From the NCBI RefSeq assembly GCF_046197865.1, contig NZ_CP166990.1, positions 434,001-498,000 on the forward strand: DNA of 64,000 bases, given 5' to 3'. Shown in pieces: positions 35,980-43,878 of the stretch. The DNA comes from JAHKLT01 sp046197865. Lineage in GTDB: Archaea; Methanobacteriota; Methanobacteria; Methanobacteriales; Methanobacteriaceae. Every line of letters starts with the position of its first letter. Within the stretch, counting starts at the first letter, position 1. The notes beneath the pieces were generated by a model. That model was not told the origin of the DNA, ran no database searches, and saw nothing but the letters and a program-made list of their open reading frames with translations. The position numbers and the translations under genes were made by a program.

Positions 35980-37186
35980 TTTTACCACTAGCATTATCTA
36001 GGTAATCTCTTATTATCATATTAGCTATGTTTCTTACTTCACTTAATGGCATATCTTCATTTACAGCTATCATTTTAATATCTTCAAATTCAGGCCTGTA
36101 TGAGATTATCTCATCTTCATTATATCCAATTTTAAAGTTGATTTTATAGATTTTCCCTTCTATTTCAACTTTTAATGGTATCATTTCACGACTTGCAACT
36201 GATCTATGTGTATTTTCACTAATTCTTATTCCTAATGTTCCAGTTTCTTTAAAAATTATATCAACTAAGTGTTCTGTTTTACTTTCTCGTGCTATAACTT
36301 TTAAAATTTGACCTGGCCTATTTTTTTTCATTATTACAGGAATTATACTTACATCAGATGCTCCTTCAATTAGCAAATTATCAAATAAATATCCTATATC
36401 TTCACCTGACATGTGATCAAGATTTGTTTCAATTACATTTATTTTCTGTTTTTTAATATTATCATCACTTTCAATGATTCTTAAGACATTTGGAAAATCT
36501 AAATCATAATCACCTGCACCATAAGCTATCTTTTTAGCTTTTGTATTAGGTAGGTAATCTAAAAATTCATTACAAAGTTCTCTATATATTGCAGAACCTG
36601 TTGGAGTAGCTAATTCTTTATTTATTGGCCCTCCAAAACAACTAACTCCTTTTAATATTTCAAGTGTTGCAGGTGATGGTACTGGAATTTTACCATGAGT
36701 TGATTCAATTGATCCTCCTCCAACAGCTATAGGTAATCCTACAACATGTTCTTTATCTAAATTTAAATCATAATATGCGTAAACTGAACCTATAACATCT
36801 GCAACTGCATCAGCAGAACCTACTTCATGAAAATGAATTTCTTCAATTATTTTACCATGTATTTTTGATTCAGCTAAAGCCATTCTAGTAAAAATCTTTT
36901 TAGCCATTTCTATAACATCATAAGTTAAATTTAAATTTTCAATTTTTTCTATTAAATCTACATATGATATTGAATTTCTGTTATCAATTGCACTTACATC
37001 ACAATGTGTTGATTCAATTCCAGCTTTATTGATTTTATTAAAATCCACTTCAACATTACCAAAGTTTTCAGTTGATTCGATCATTACTTTTTTGACCTTT
37101 TCTTCATCAGCCCCTATATCAACTAATGCACCAATTATCATATTCCCAGATATTCCAGCATTTTGAGGATCAATAATTATTGTCAT
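35972..37186 (-). CDS. larC: LarC-like nickel-pincer cofactor synthase (nickel chelatase)
   Basis: A 404-residue protein of the LarC (formerly DUF111) family, which in bacteria inserts nickel into the pincer nucleotide cofactor of lactate racemase. Landmarks are IIDPQNAGISGNMIIGALVD at the N-terminus, HFHEVGSADAVADVIGS, GGSIESTHGKIPVPSPAT and ELATPTGSAI, and the C-terminal ETNLDHMSGEDIGYLFD and KKNRPGQILKVIA. It seems complete. No larA, larB or larE is in the window; methanogens are rich in nickel enzymes, so the product may serve another one. No clear ribosome-binding site before ATG 37186. It is divergent from cbiS. Confidence 0.92.
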   Translation of the reverse strand: MTIIIDPQNAGISGNMIIGALVDIGADEEKVKKVMIESTENFGNVEVDFNKINKAGIESTHCDVSAIDNRNSISYVDLIEKIENLNLTYDVIEMAKKIFTRMALAESKIHGKIIEEIHFHEVGSADAVADVIGSVYAYYDLNLDKEHVVGLPIAVGGGSIESTHGKIPVPSPATLEILKGVSCFGGPINKELATPTGSAIYRELCNEFLDYLPNTKAKKIAYGAGDYDLDFPNVLRIIESDDNIKKQKINVIETNLDHMSGEDIGYLFDNLLIEGASDVSIIPVIMKKNRPGQILKVIARESKTEHLVDIIFKETGTLGIRISENTHRSVASREMIPLKVEIEGKIYKINFKIGYNEDEIISYRPEFEDIKMIAVNEDMPLSEVRNIANMIIRDYLDNASGKNE

Positions 37187-37250
37187 AATTATAAATATGT
37201 TATGAGATATAAATAAAATTATTGAAAATTAATAAAATTCGGGTTTAATT

Positions 37251-38384
37251 ATGAGTGATGACAATTTAAATGTGATATCTGCTTCAGAAGGAGTAGCTAT
37301 TAATAATCCAAACTTTTTTTTAACTATAAGTAACTTTGAAGTAAGTGATGGACTTGATATAGTTGAAAATATCAATGTTTTACTTGATGATACATCTAAA
37401 AAAGTAGATTTTGAAAATCTTTGTGAGATTAGTGAAAAATTTAATACTGATAATAATATAGAAGGTTCTTATATCTGCCAAAACTCTAAAAGTATTGATT
37501 ATTTTAGAAATTCTTATAAAGATTTTGATTTATTTACCTTTAATTCTAATGATGTTATTATTGAGGAATTTACAAAAAATCTTAAAGTAGCTAATTCTCC
37601 TTTAGGTTTTGGGGATGCTAAAATAGATATTTCTCATATTATATTTATTGATAAGATATTATCTCCAAAAATGCTTTTAAAATTATATAAAATAGCTATT
37701 AACATTAAAGCAAAGTTTTTTGAATCTTTAAAATTACCTCTTCATATTTCAAATATTTTAAATAACAATGATTTTTTAGTAATATCATCTAAAATCTCAC
37801 CAGATACTTTTAATGAAGAAAATATTCATAATGAATCAGTTGATATAAACAATAATTATTATGAAGATGATGATATTAATTTAGATGAATTTAAAATATT
37901 AATGGAAGATGCAATTATAATTAGTTGTGAAGATACAATAGAAAAGTTAAATCTTAACTTTGGAATATTAGATTATTTTGTATCTGAAGGAATTCTAATT
38001 GGGGACTTGGTTGAAGCCGGTTTTGAATTATGTGAAGGAGTAGAAGTTACAGATGAACTTAAAGAAAAACTAGAACAAGAAATTTTAAAATCTTTAAGTG
38101 ATATTAATGTTATAGCACTTTTAATGGCAGCTATTAGAACAGAAGAGGATTTCTCAAATAACAGACTTCGTGAAGTGGATGTTAGTGATGATCCAGCTTA
38201 TCTCTACTCAGATGAAATATTAGGTATGGCAATAGCTAATCAAATAGCTGGTTCTAAAGCTATTTTCAATTTTGCACGTTATGATAAAGCAAAACCTGGA
38301 ATTATTTATGGATTAGGGCCAATGATGGATGATATTTTTGCAGGATTAATTGCTGGATGTATGTCTAAAATCTTTGAAGAATAA
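37251..38384 (+). CDS. cbiS: Bifunctional adenosylcobinamide amidohydrolase / alpha-ribazole phosphatase (CbiS)
   Basis: A 377-residue fusion. Residues about 15-200 match CbiZ, with PLGFGDAKIDISHIIFIDKI and LPLHISNILNNNDFLVIS; this domain removes the aminopropanol arm so cobinamides can be salvaged. Residues about 210-377 match CobZ/PgpA-type phosphatases, with ILDYFVSEGILIGDLVEAG and the C-terminal GLGPMMDDIFAGLIAG. The two-domain protein is known as CbiS from Methanopyrus. The next gene is cobS, whose substrate alpha-ribazole (or its phosphate) this enzyme handles. The linker at about 195-215 is acidic and Asn-rich. The protein is divergent from larC. Confidence 0.9.
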   Translation: MSDDNLNVISASEGVAINNPNFFLTISNFEVSDGLDIVENINVLLDDTSKKVDFENLCEISEKFNTDNNIEGSYICQNSKSIDYFRNSYKDFDLFTFNSNDVIIEEFTKNLKVANSPLGFGDAKIDISHIIFIDKILSPKMLLKLYKIAINIKAKFFESLKLPLHISNILNNNDFLVISSKISPDTFNEENIHNESVDINNNYYEDDDINLDEFKILMEDAIIISCEDTIEKLNLNFGILDYFVSEGILIGDLVEAGFELCEGVEVTDELKEKLEQEILKSLSDINVIALLMAAIRTEEDFSNNRLREVDVSDDPAYLYSDEILGMAIANQIAGSKAIFNFARYDKAKPGIIYGLGPMMDDIFAGLIAGCMSKIFEE

Positions 38385-38401
38385 AATTTATGGTGATTAA
38401 A

Positions 38402-39181
38402 ATGAGTATAATTAGTAATATTAAGGAAAATTCAATTTTTGCTTCAATTTTGGGACTTATTTCATTTTCAACTATTTTACCAGTTGGAAATGCAGTGAGA
38501 TTAGAAACTACAGCTAGAATGTTTTGGCTGTGGCCAGTTGTACACTTTTTTGTAGGAATACTAGCTTATATTGTAGCTATTATTTGTAGTGACCTATTTA
38601 ATTTACCTGCTTTACTTGTTGGAGCTATTGTTTATGGATTTATATTAATTTTTACAGGATTACATCACTTAGATGGTTTAATGGACATGGCTGATGGAGT
38701 AATGGTTCATGGTGATTTTAATAGAAAAATGAATGTAATGAAAGATCCTATAACTGGTGTTGCAGGAATAGCTAGTTTTTTTATAGTAGCAATCATCACT
38801 TTACTTGGAATAACCTATTCAGTTAATAATAACTTTTTAGTAGCTATTATAATATGCGAAATGGCATCTAAAGTATCACTTTTAACAACATGTATTAGTT
38901 CAAACCCATATTCTCATGGAACAGGTGCATTAACTATAAGATCAATAAATATAATTAATTACTCAGTTTCTCTAATAATTGCTTTAATACTTGCATTTAT
39001 TGTTGGTGGATTTAATGGATTAATCGGTATTTTTGGAGGAGTTCTTGGAGGAGCTATTATTTCTATTATTGCTCGTAGAAGTTTTAGAGTAGCTAATGGT
39101 GATGTACTTGGTGCTTCTAATGAATTTGGTAGAATGACTTCTTTACTTTTAATGATAATTTCTATATGTGTGATGTTATGA
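38402..39181 (+). CDS. cobS: Adenosylcobinamide-GDP ribazoletransferase (cobalamin synthase)
   Basis: A 259-residue membrane enzyme that joins adenosylcobinamide-GDP and alpha-ribazole in the last steps of cobamide assembly. The family motif HHLDGLMDMADGVMVHGD with its paired aspartates is near residue 80, and NEFGRMTSL lies near the C-terminus; about six hydrophobic helices are visible. The start is put at ATG 38402 behind GGTGAT, not at the in-frame GTG-like start at 38390. It is 17 bases after cbiS, and its stop overlaps the trm56 start by four bases (ATGA). Confidence 0.95.
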   Translation: MSIISNIKENSIFASILGLISFSTILPVGNAVRLETTARMFWLWPVVHFFVGILAYIVAIICSDLFNLPALLVGAIVYGFILIFTGLHHLDGLMDMADGVMVHGDFNRKMNVMKDPITGVAGIASFFIVAIITLLGITYSVNNNFLVAIIICEMASKVSLLTTCISSNPYSHGTGALTIRSINIINYSVSLIIALILAFIVGGFNGLIGIFGGVLGGAIISIIARRSFRVANGDVLGASNEFGRMTSLLLMIISICVML

Positions 39182-39720
39182 ATGTGTGTGTTTTAAGACT
39201 TGATCATAGAATTGGAAGAGATACAAGAATTACAACTCATGTATGTTTAACTTCTCGTGCTTTTGGAGCAAGTAAAATTTATTTATCTGGTGAAAAGGAT
39301 GAAAAATTAATGGAAAATGTTCGAGATATTTCTAAACGATGGGGTGGAGATTTTGAAGTTGAATATGCTAAAAATTTCATGCGAATAATCCTAAATTGGC
39401 GAGATAATGGTGGAAAAATAGTTCACCTTACAATGTATGGATCTCAGGCTATAGAAAAAATTGAAGAGATTCGTAATGATTCAAGTGATATTCTAATTAT
39501 TGTTGGAGGACCAAAAGTACCAACAGAAGTTTATGATAATGCTGATTGGAATATTTCAGTTACTAATCAACCACATTCGGAAGTATCTTCACTAGCAGTT
39601 TTTCAACATTTATTAATGGATGGAAAAGAGTTCGATTTAAAATTTGAAAATCCAATGTTTGAAGTTATTCCAACTGAAGTTGGTAAAAAAGTTAATGTCA
39701 ATAAAGAAAATGGAAAGTAA
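39178..39720 (+). CDS. trm56: tRNA (cytidine-56 2'-O)-methyltransferase aTrm56
   Basis: A 180-residue archaeal SPOUT enzyme that methylates the ribose of C56 in the T loop of tRNA. Landmarks are VLRLDHRIGRDTRITTHV at the N-terminus, HLTMYGSQ, and the knotted C-terminal SAM site with IIVGGPKVPTEVYDNADW and SVTNQPHSEVSSLAVF. The start at ATG 39178 overlaps the cobS stop; a longer frame to 39166 lies within cobS and lacks a signal. Its coupling to cobamide genes is probably incidental. Confidence 0.95.
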   Translation: MNVCVLRLDHRIGRDTRITTHVCLTSRAFGASKIYLSGEKDEKLMENVRDISKRWGGDFEVEYAKNFMRIILNWRDNGGKIVHLTMYGSQAIEKIEEIRNDSSDILIIVGGPKVPTEVYDNADWNISVTNQPHSEVSSLAVFQHLLMDGKEFDLKFENPMFEVIPTEVGKKVNVNKENGK

Positions 39721-39828
39721 GTTTTTTCGTGGAGAACAAGCTATTTAATCTCTTATATGATCTAAAATTAAGAAAAATAAAAGATCTTGTTCTTATTTAA
39801 TTGATTTTTTGAAAAATATTTCTAAAAA

Positions 39829-39842
39829 AGATATATAATTAA
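39829..39842 (+). promoter_or_regulatory. Candidate TATA box before the first array unit
   Basis: The purine run followed by GATATATAATT at about 39830-39840 looks like a BRE/TATA pair, with transcription expected about 20-27 bases further on, at the foot of the first structured repeat (39852). Confidence 0.4.
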
Positions 39843-39851
39843 ATAAAAGTA

Positions 39852-40060
39852 GCCTTTTAATTATTTACATATACTAAAAATAATTAGGCAGGCCAAGCCT
39901 ATTGCTATTGAAAAATAGCGAATTAGCACGAATAACAAAAGTACTCATAAAACATTAGCTCTTTTGCTTATATTTATATTATTTTTTTATTCAATATAAG
40001 TTTTTGCTTTGTTTTCATGTCATTTTTATGATATTTAATCAATTTTATTATTTTATGACA
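39852..40060 (+). ncRNA. Array unit 1: three stems and a terminator-like hairpin
   Basis: Stem P1 pairs 39852-39866 with 39878-39889 with a small bulge. AGGC (39886-39889) can instead pair with GCCT (39897-39900). Stem P2 is GCTATT (39904) with AATAGC (39914). A third stem is CAAAAG with CTTTTG (39961 region). A perfect 8-base hairpin (39967-39974 with 39993-40000) is then followed by a T-rich run. No ORF. Orientation is inferred from the hairpin-plus-T end. Confidence 0.6.
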
Positions 40061-40088
40061 ATTTTAAAAGGTTATATTAAAAATAATT

Positions 40089-40283
40089 GGCCTTTTTGAT
40101 TATTTTAATTAGAAAATAATGAGGCAAGGCCCAACCTTTTGCTATTGCTAGCAGTTTCGAACATAAATAACTTAATTAATTATTGAATAAGGGGTGAAGA
40201 TATGCTTAAAATATAATTATTATATTTATAATAGCTATCAACATTCAAACTCATTAAATATTAACAAATTTTTTTATTTATTT
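40089..40283 (+). repeat. Array unit 2, with ribosome-binding site and five-codon frame
   Basis: GGCCTT (40089-40094) pairs with AAGGCC (40126-40131) around an AT-rich stem. P2 is reduced to TGCTA/TAGCA around 40140-40153. In place of the third stem and terminator there is AAGGGGTGAAGAT before ATG 40202, but the frame stops after four sense codons (40202-40216), so any peptide is vestigial here. Confidence 0.6.
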
Positions 40284-40294
40284 TAAATAAATAA

Positions 40295-40500
40295 GACCTT
40301 TTTAATCATTTTCAATTAGAAAATAATAAGGTAAGATCAAACCTTTTTACTATTAATAAATAGCAAATGTGAAATAGACACCAAAATTTTACTTCAATAG
40401 GGGTTATGGTATGATAAACAACAAAAAATCATACATTGTACTATTGTAGTAATGACCTTTAAACTCGTTAAATATTAACAAGCTTTTTATATTTTTTTAT
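40295..40500 (+). repeat. Array unit 3, with ribosome-binding site and short ORF
   Basis: P1 begins at 40295 with GACCTT facing AAGATC (40333-40338, one C-A mismatch), and AAGGT (40328-40332) can pair with ACCTT just downstream. P2 is CTATT/AATAG near 40350-40364. The unit ends in AGGGGTTATGGT before ATG 40411 and shares ATGATAAACAAC with unit 4. Confidence 0.6.
40411..40449 (+). CDS. Possible 12-residue peptide in array unit 3
   Basis: ATG 40411 is preceded by AGGGGTT and begins MINN, as in unit 4, then runs to a stop at 40447-40449 with a hydrophobic end (SYIVLL). It may be a degenerate copy of the unit 4 peptide or a leader peptide. Very short, so support is only the conserved start context. 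Confidence 0.25.
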   Translation: MINNKKSYIVLL

Positions 40501-40512
40501 GTTAAACAAGAA

Positions 40513-40713
40513 GGTCTTTTTAATTATTTTTTATTAGAAAATAATAAGGTAAGACCAGACCTTTTTTGTTATTAGCAAAAATAACAAACACCAAAAAATT
40601 TTACTTCAACAGGGAGGTGATGATATGATAAATAACATAATATCACATATTATATCGATTTTAACAATCATCTAAAACTTATTAAATATTAATAAGTTTT
40701 TTTTATTTATTTT
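40513..40713 (+). repeat. Array unit 4, with best-preserved short ORF
   Basis: GGTCTT (40513-40518) pairs with AAGACC (40551-40556), a compensatory change from GGCCTT/AAGGCC in unit 2. AGGT (40547-40550) can pair with ACCT (40559-40562) across that arm. P2 is GTTATT/AATAAC, a compensatory change from GCTATT/AATAGC in units 1 and 5. Then comes AGGGAGGTGATGAT and ATG 40625. Confidence 0.65.
40625..40675 (+). CDS. Possible 16-residue hydrophobic peptide in array unit 4
   Basis: A 17-codon frame, MINNIISHIISILTII, behind a strong GGGAGGTGAT site five bases upstream of the ATG. The composition (isoleucine-rich with a short polar start) resembles the start of the 31-residue peptide at 35141, which also has an unusually strong GGAGGTG site. 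It could be a leader peptide, a small membrane-active peptide or a truncated relic. Confidence 0.4.
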   Translation: MINNIISHIISILTII

Positions 40714-40725
40714 ACAATAAATAAT

Positions 40726-40900
40726 GCCTTTTTAATTATTTTCAAGTAGAGAATAATAAGGTAAGGCTAACCTATTGCTATTTTTTAAAAAATAGCAAAT
40801 GACATAGACAGCAAAAGTACTCAAAGTAATAGTTCCTTTGCCAATTTTATATTAATATTTCATCTAATATAAGTTTTTTCTTTGTTTTTAAGTCATTATT
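40726..40900 (+). ncRNA. Array unit 5: stems and terminator-like hairpin, no ORF
   Basis: GCCTT (40726-40730) pairs with AAGGC (40763-40767); AGGT can pair with ACCT downstream. P2 is extended to a perfect 24-base palindrome at 40775-40798. A third stem pairs GCAAA (40811) with TTTGC (40837). A perfect 8-base hairpin (40847-40854 with 40865-40872) is followed by a T-rich run. It resembles unit 1 in all four elements. From 40900 to the FKBP gene the sequence is AT-rich with nothing else named. Confidence 0.6.
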
Positions 40901-41068
40901 TTAGTTTAAACTTAATTTAATCCTTTTTAAACAATTTTCCTAAACAATTACAATTTTCAATAATAGTATTTTCTTTTTTAATAACAAAACTTTAAATGTA
41001 TTAATTTAGATATATCTTTATATTATAATTTTAATGAGATTTATTAAAAATTATAGGAGTTTATTAAA

Positions 41069-41821
41069 ATGGCAATTAAAGATAAAGATTTTATTAAATT
41101 AGAATTCACAGGTAAAGTTGCAGATACTGACGATATATTTGATACTACCATTGAAGAAGTAGCTAAAGATGCAGATATTTTCAATGATAAAAAGACTTAT
41201 GGGCCAATTCCAATAGTCATTGGTGGAGGACACCTTTTACCAGCTCTTGATGAAGCAATTATTGGCCTTAAAGTTGGAGATGAAAAGACCATAGAAATTG
41301 AAAGCAAAGATGCATATGGTGAAAGAGATTCCAAATTAATCCAACTTATACCAATGAAAGAATTCAAAAAACAAGGTATGACTCCTGTTCCAGGCATGGT
41401 TATTACTGCTGATAATCAAAATGGTAAAGTTTTAACTGTTAATGGTGGAAGAGTTAAAGTAGATTTTAACCATGAATTAGCTGGTAAAGATGTAGTTTAT
41501 GATATTAAAATCACTGATGCAATTGAAGATGATGAAGAAAAAATTAAAAGCTTAATCCAACTTCACTATGCATATCCTAACTTTGATATTGATAAAACTG
41601 AAATCACTTTTGATGGAGATTCAGTTAGTATTACATTAGATGAAATTACAAGATTTGATCAACAATCCTATATGGATGTAACTTTTGCAAGATTTAGAAT
41701 CTCTAAAGACATCTGGGAAAATATGGATTATGAAAAAGTTAATTTCGTAGATCAATTTGAGAAAAAAGAAGTAGAAGAAGCTGAAAAAGAAGTAGAAGTT
41801 GAAGCTGATTCAGAAGAATAA
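41069..41821 (+). CDS. FKBP-type peptidyl-prolyl isomerase, long archaeal SlyD-like form
   Basis: A 250-residue prolyl isomerase/chaperone. The FKBP domain is split by an insert-in-flap domain: KLEFTGKVADTDDIFDTT, then IVIGGGHLLPALDEAIIGLK, then the flap QLIPMKEFKKQGMTPVPGM. The VNGGRVKVDFNHELAGKD segment closes the FKBP core near residue 145. An extra C-terminal domain (about 155-235) is typical of the long archaeal form, and the tail is strongly acidic. GGAG precedes ATG 41069. It is a monocistronic-looking gene between the repeat array and a convergent fumarase subunit. Confidence 0.94.
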   Translation: MAIKDKDFIKLEFTGKVADTDDIFDTTIEEVAKDADIFNDKKTYGPIPIVIGGGHLLPALDEAIIGLKVGDEKTIEIESKDAYGERDSKLIQLIPMKEFKKQGMTPVPGMVITADNQNGKVLTVNGGRVKVDFNHELAGKDVVYDIKITDAIEDDEEKIKSLIQLHYAYPNFDIDKTEITFDGDSVSITLDEITRFDQQSYMDVTFARFRISKDIWENMDYEKVNFVDQFEKKEVEEAEKEVEVEADSEE

Positions 41822-41830
41822 TCTTATTTT

Positions 41831-42322
41831 TTAAATACTTTTTCCATGGATTGAAGCTACAATCCCTGGAATATTTTCTACTTTTAATTTATAAATAGCT
41901 TCCATTCCATATTCTGGAAGTGCGACACATTCTTTTTTTAAAATACAATTACTTAATAATGCTGTTACTGGTGGAGTAATAACAAAAATAGACTTATTTT
42001 TATTTAATTCTTCAATAGTTTCATTACTTAAAGACCCTTTACCTATATGAATTTTAACTCCTTTACTAGATAAAAACCCGATATTTGATTCAATTTCTTT
42101 TTTATTACTGGTTGTCGGTCCAATTCCAGCATCACTTACTCCAGTATGCATAATAGCTATGTTTTGAACATTTACTAATGGATTACCTTTTTTAATTGAT
42201 TCAACAAGTGTAGGCAATGCTTTATCTCGAGCTGTATATATTTCACCTGAAATATTTAATTTATCACCAAGGTTTAAATTTTCTAATTTTTCACTAGTAA
42301 ATGGACTTGTAAGATTTATCAT
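41831..42322 (-). CDS. Fumarate hydratase class I, beta (C-terminal) subunit
   Basis: A 163-residue Fe-S hydro-lyase beta subunit. Landmarks are INLTSPFTSEKLENLNLGDK, the swivelling-domain segment GEIYTARDKALPTLVE, HTGVSDAGIGPTTSNKKEIE, HIGKGSLSNETIEEL and the C-terminal YGMEAIYKLKVENIPGIV. The alpha subunit carrying the cluster cysteines is not in the window, as is usual for the two-part archaeal enzyme. The start is ATG 42322, with GAGTG upstream; the frame extends to 42334. It functionally matches the adjacent kor and sucC genes (reductive TCA branch). Confidence 0.92.
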   Translation of the reverse strand: MINLTSPFTSEKLENLNLGDKLNISGEIYTARDKALPTLVESIKKGNPLVNVQNIAIMHTGVSDAGIGPTTSNKKEIESNIGFLSSKGVKIHIGKGSLSNETIEELNKNKSIFVITPPVTALLSNCILKKECVALPEYGMEAIYKLKVENIPGIVASIHGKSI

Positions 42323-42487
42323 AGAAACACTCAATATGGATATTAAATAATTAATTTTTTTATAATTATAATTAATTTTTCTTAATTAATTCTTTGTTTT
42401 TCTAATTTTTAAAAGTTTTTTAAAAAACAATAATTTATTTAATACTTAAAATATAGTTAATATATTACAAATTAATAGGAGATTATA

Positions 42488-42760
42488 ATGATTAATATAG
42501 ATGAGGATTTATGTAAGGGATGTCATCTTTGCGTTTATATATGTTATAGAAACGTTTATGATATTGCCTCTAAACCTAATAAAAAAGGAGTGTTATTACC
42601 TTATCCTAAAGATGAAAAAGAATGTACTAAATGTGGGGATTGTGAATTAATCTGTCCAGATCAAGCAATAGATCTTGATATTGAAACTCACTGGTGGGTA
42701 AATGAGAAAGATTCAAAATTCAACCCTAACTTTAGTAAAAAGGAGGCTCAAAATGGTTAA
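42488..42760 (+). CDS. korD: 2-oxoglutarate:ferredoxin oxidoreductase, delta (ferredoxin) subunit
   Basis: A 90-residue protein with two 4Fe-4S motifs, CKGCHLCVYICYRNVY near residue 8 and CTKCGDCELICPDQAI near residue 50. It carries electrons for the Kor complex. GGAG lies eight bases before ATG 42488. Its end overlaps the korA start by eight bases. It is the first gene of korDABC-sucC. Confidence 0.95.
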   Translation: MINIDEDLCKGCHLCVYICYRNVYDIASKPNKKGVLLPYPKDEKECTKCGDCELICPDQAIDLDIETHWWVNEKDSKFNPNFSKKEAQNG

Positions 42761-43877
42761 AGAGTTATTTATACAAGGTAATGAAGCATGTGCAGAAGGA
42801 GCTTTAAAAGCAGGATGTAGATTTTTTGCAGGTTATCCTATTACACCTTCTACTGAAGTAGCTGAATCACTTGCTCGAAAACTACCTTTAGTAGGTGGTT
42901 CTTTTGTTCAAATGGAAGATGAAATTGGAGCAGCTGGTGCAATTATTGGTGGTTCTTGGGGAGGTTCTAAATCAATGACCTCAACTTCTGGACCTGGATT
43001 TTCACTTATGCAAGAAAATATTGGTTATGCATTTATTACTGAGACTCCTACAGTTATTGTTGATGTTCAAAGAGGATCTCCTTCTACTGGTCAACCAACT
43101 ATGGCTGGTCAAGGTGATATGATGCAAGCTAGATGGGGTTCTCATGGAGACTATGAAACTATTGCATTATCTCCTTCCTCTGTTCAGGAATATTTTGATT
43201 TTACAATTGAAGCATTTAATTTAGCTGAAACTTATAGGACTCCTGTTTTTATCATGGCTGATGAGATAGTTGGTCATATGAGAGAAAAAATAGCTATTCC
43301 TGATGATATAAAAATTGTTCCTCGTCAAAGACCTGAAATGAGTGATGATTATTTACCATTTAGAAATGATATTATAAATCCAATGCCTACTTTTGGTGAA
43401 GGATATAATATACATGTTACAGGTTTAACTCATGATGAGCGAGGTTATCCTGATGCTAATAATCCAAAAACACATGAAACATTAGTTAAAAGATTATCAA
43501 ATAAAATTTTAGATAATACTAAAGAGATTACATCAGTTAGAAAAGATTTGTGTGAGGATGCAGATATTATTGTTGTATCCTATGGTGCACCATTTAGATC
43601 TGTTTCACATGCTATTGAACTTGCACGTGAGGAAGGTTTAAAAGTTGGATCTTTAAAAATGAATACTCCATGGCCTTTCCCAGAACAAGAAATCAATGAA
43701 ATAGCTAAAATAGCTTCTGATATTCTTGTTGTTGAAATGAACTTAGGTCAAATGTATTGGGAAATTGATAGGGTAGCTTGTTCTAATGCAAATACTCATT
43801 TACTTGGTAAAATTGGTGGAGAAATTCCAAAACCAGATGAAATTTTATCTAAAATTAAAGAAATAGGAGGTAAATAA
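42753..43877 (+). CDS. korA: 2-oxoglutarate:ferredoxin oxidoreductase, alpha subunit
   Basis: A 374-residue subunit with the pyrimidine-binding domain of the TPP enzyme and the C-terminal transketolase-like domain. Landmarks are GNEACAEGALKAGCRFFAGY, PITPSTEVAESLA, TSGPGFSLMQENIGYA and the end DILVVEMNLGQMYWEI. The start is ATG 42753, six bases after AAGGAGG and inside the end of korD. In methanogens lacking an oxidative cycle the complex makes 2-oxoglutarate from succinyl-CoA with reduced ferredoxin. Confidence 0.96.
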   Translation: MVKELFIQGNEACAEGALKAGCRFFAGYPITPSTEVAESLARKLPLVGGSFVQMEDEIGAAGAIIGGSWGGSKSMTSTSGPGFSLMQENIGYAFITETPTVIVDVQRGSPSTGQPTMAGQGDMMQARWGSHGDYETIALSPSSVQEYFDFTIEAFNLAETYRTPVFIMADEIVGHMREKIAIPDDIKIVPRQRPEMSDDYLPFRNDIINPMPTFGEGYNIHVTGLTHDERGYPDANNPKTHETLVKRLSNKILDNTKEITSVRKDLCEDADIIVVSYGAPFRSVSHAIELAREEGLKVGSLKMNTPWPFPEQEINEIAKIASDILVVEMNLGQMYWEIDRVACSNANTHLLGKIGGEIPKPDEILSKIKEIGGK

Positions 43878-43878
43878 T

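Noticed and set aside
39852..40900. CRISPR array
   Set aside because: Repeat units are about 200 bases and diverged, with no 25-37 base identical repeats and no regular spacers, and no cas genes are present.
39852..40900. Known riboswitch class
   Set aside because: I could not match the stems to any riboswitch consensus that I know, and the copies are not placed before a metabolic gene in a consistent way.
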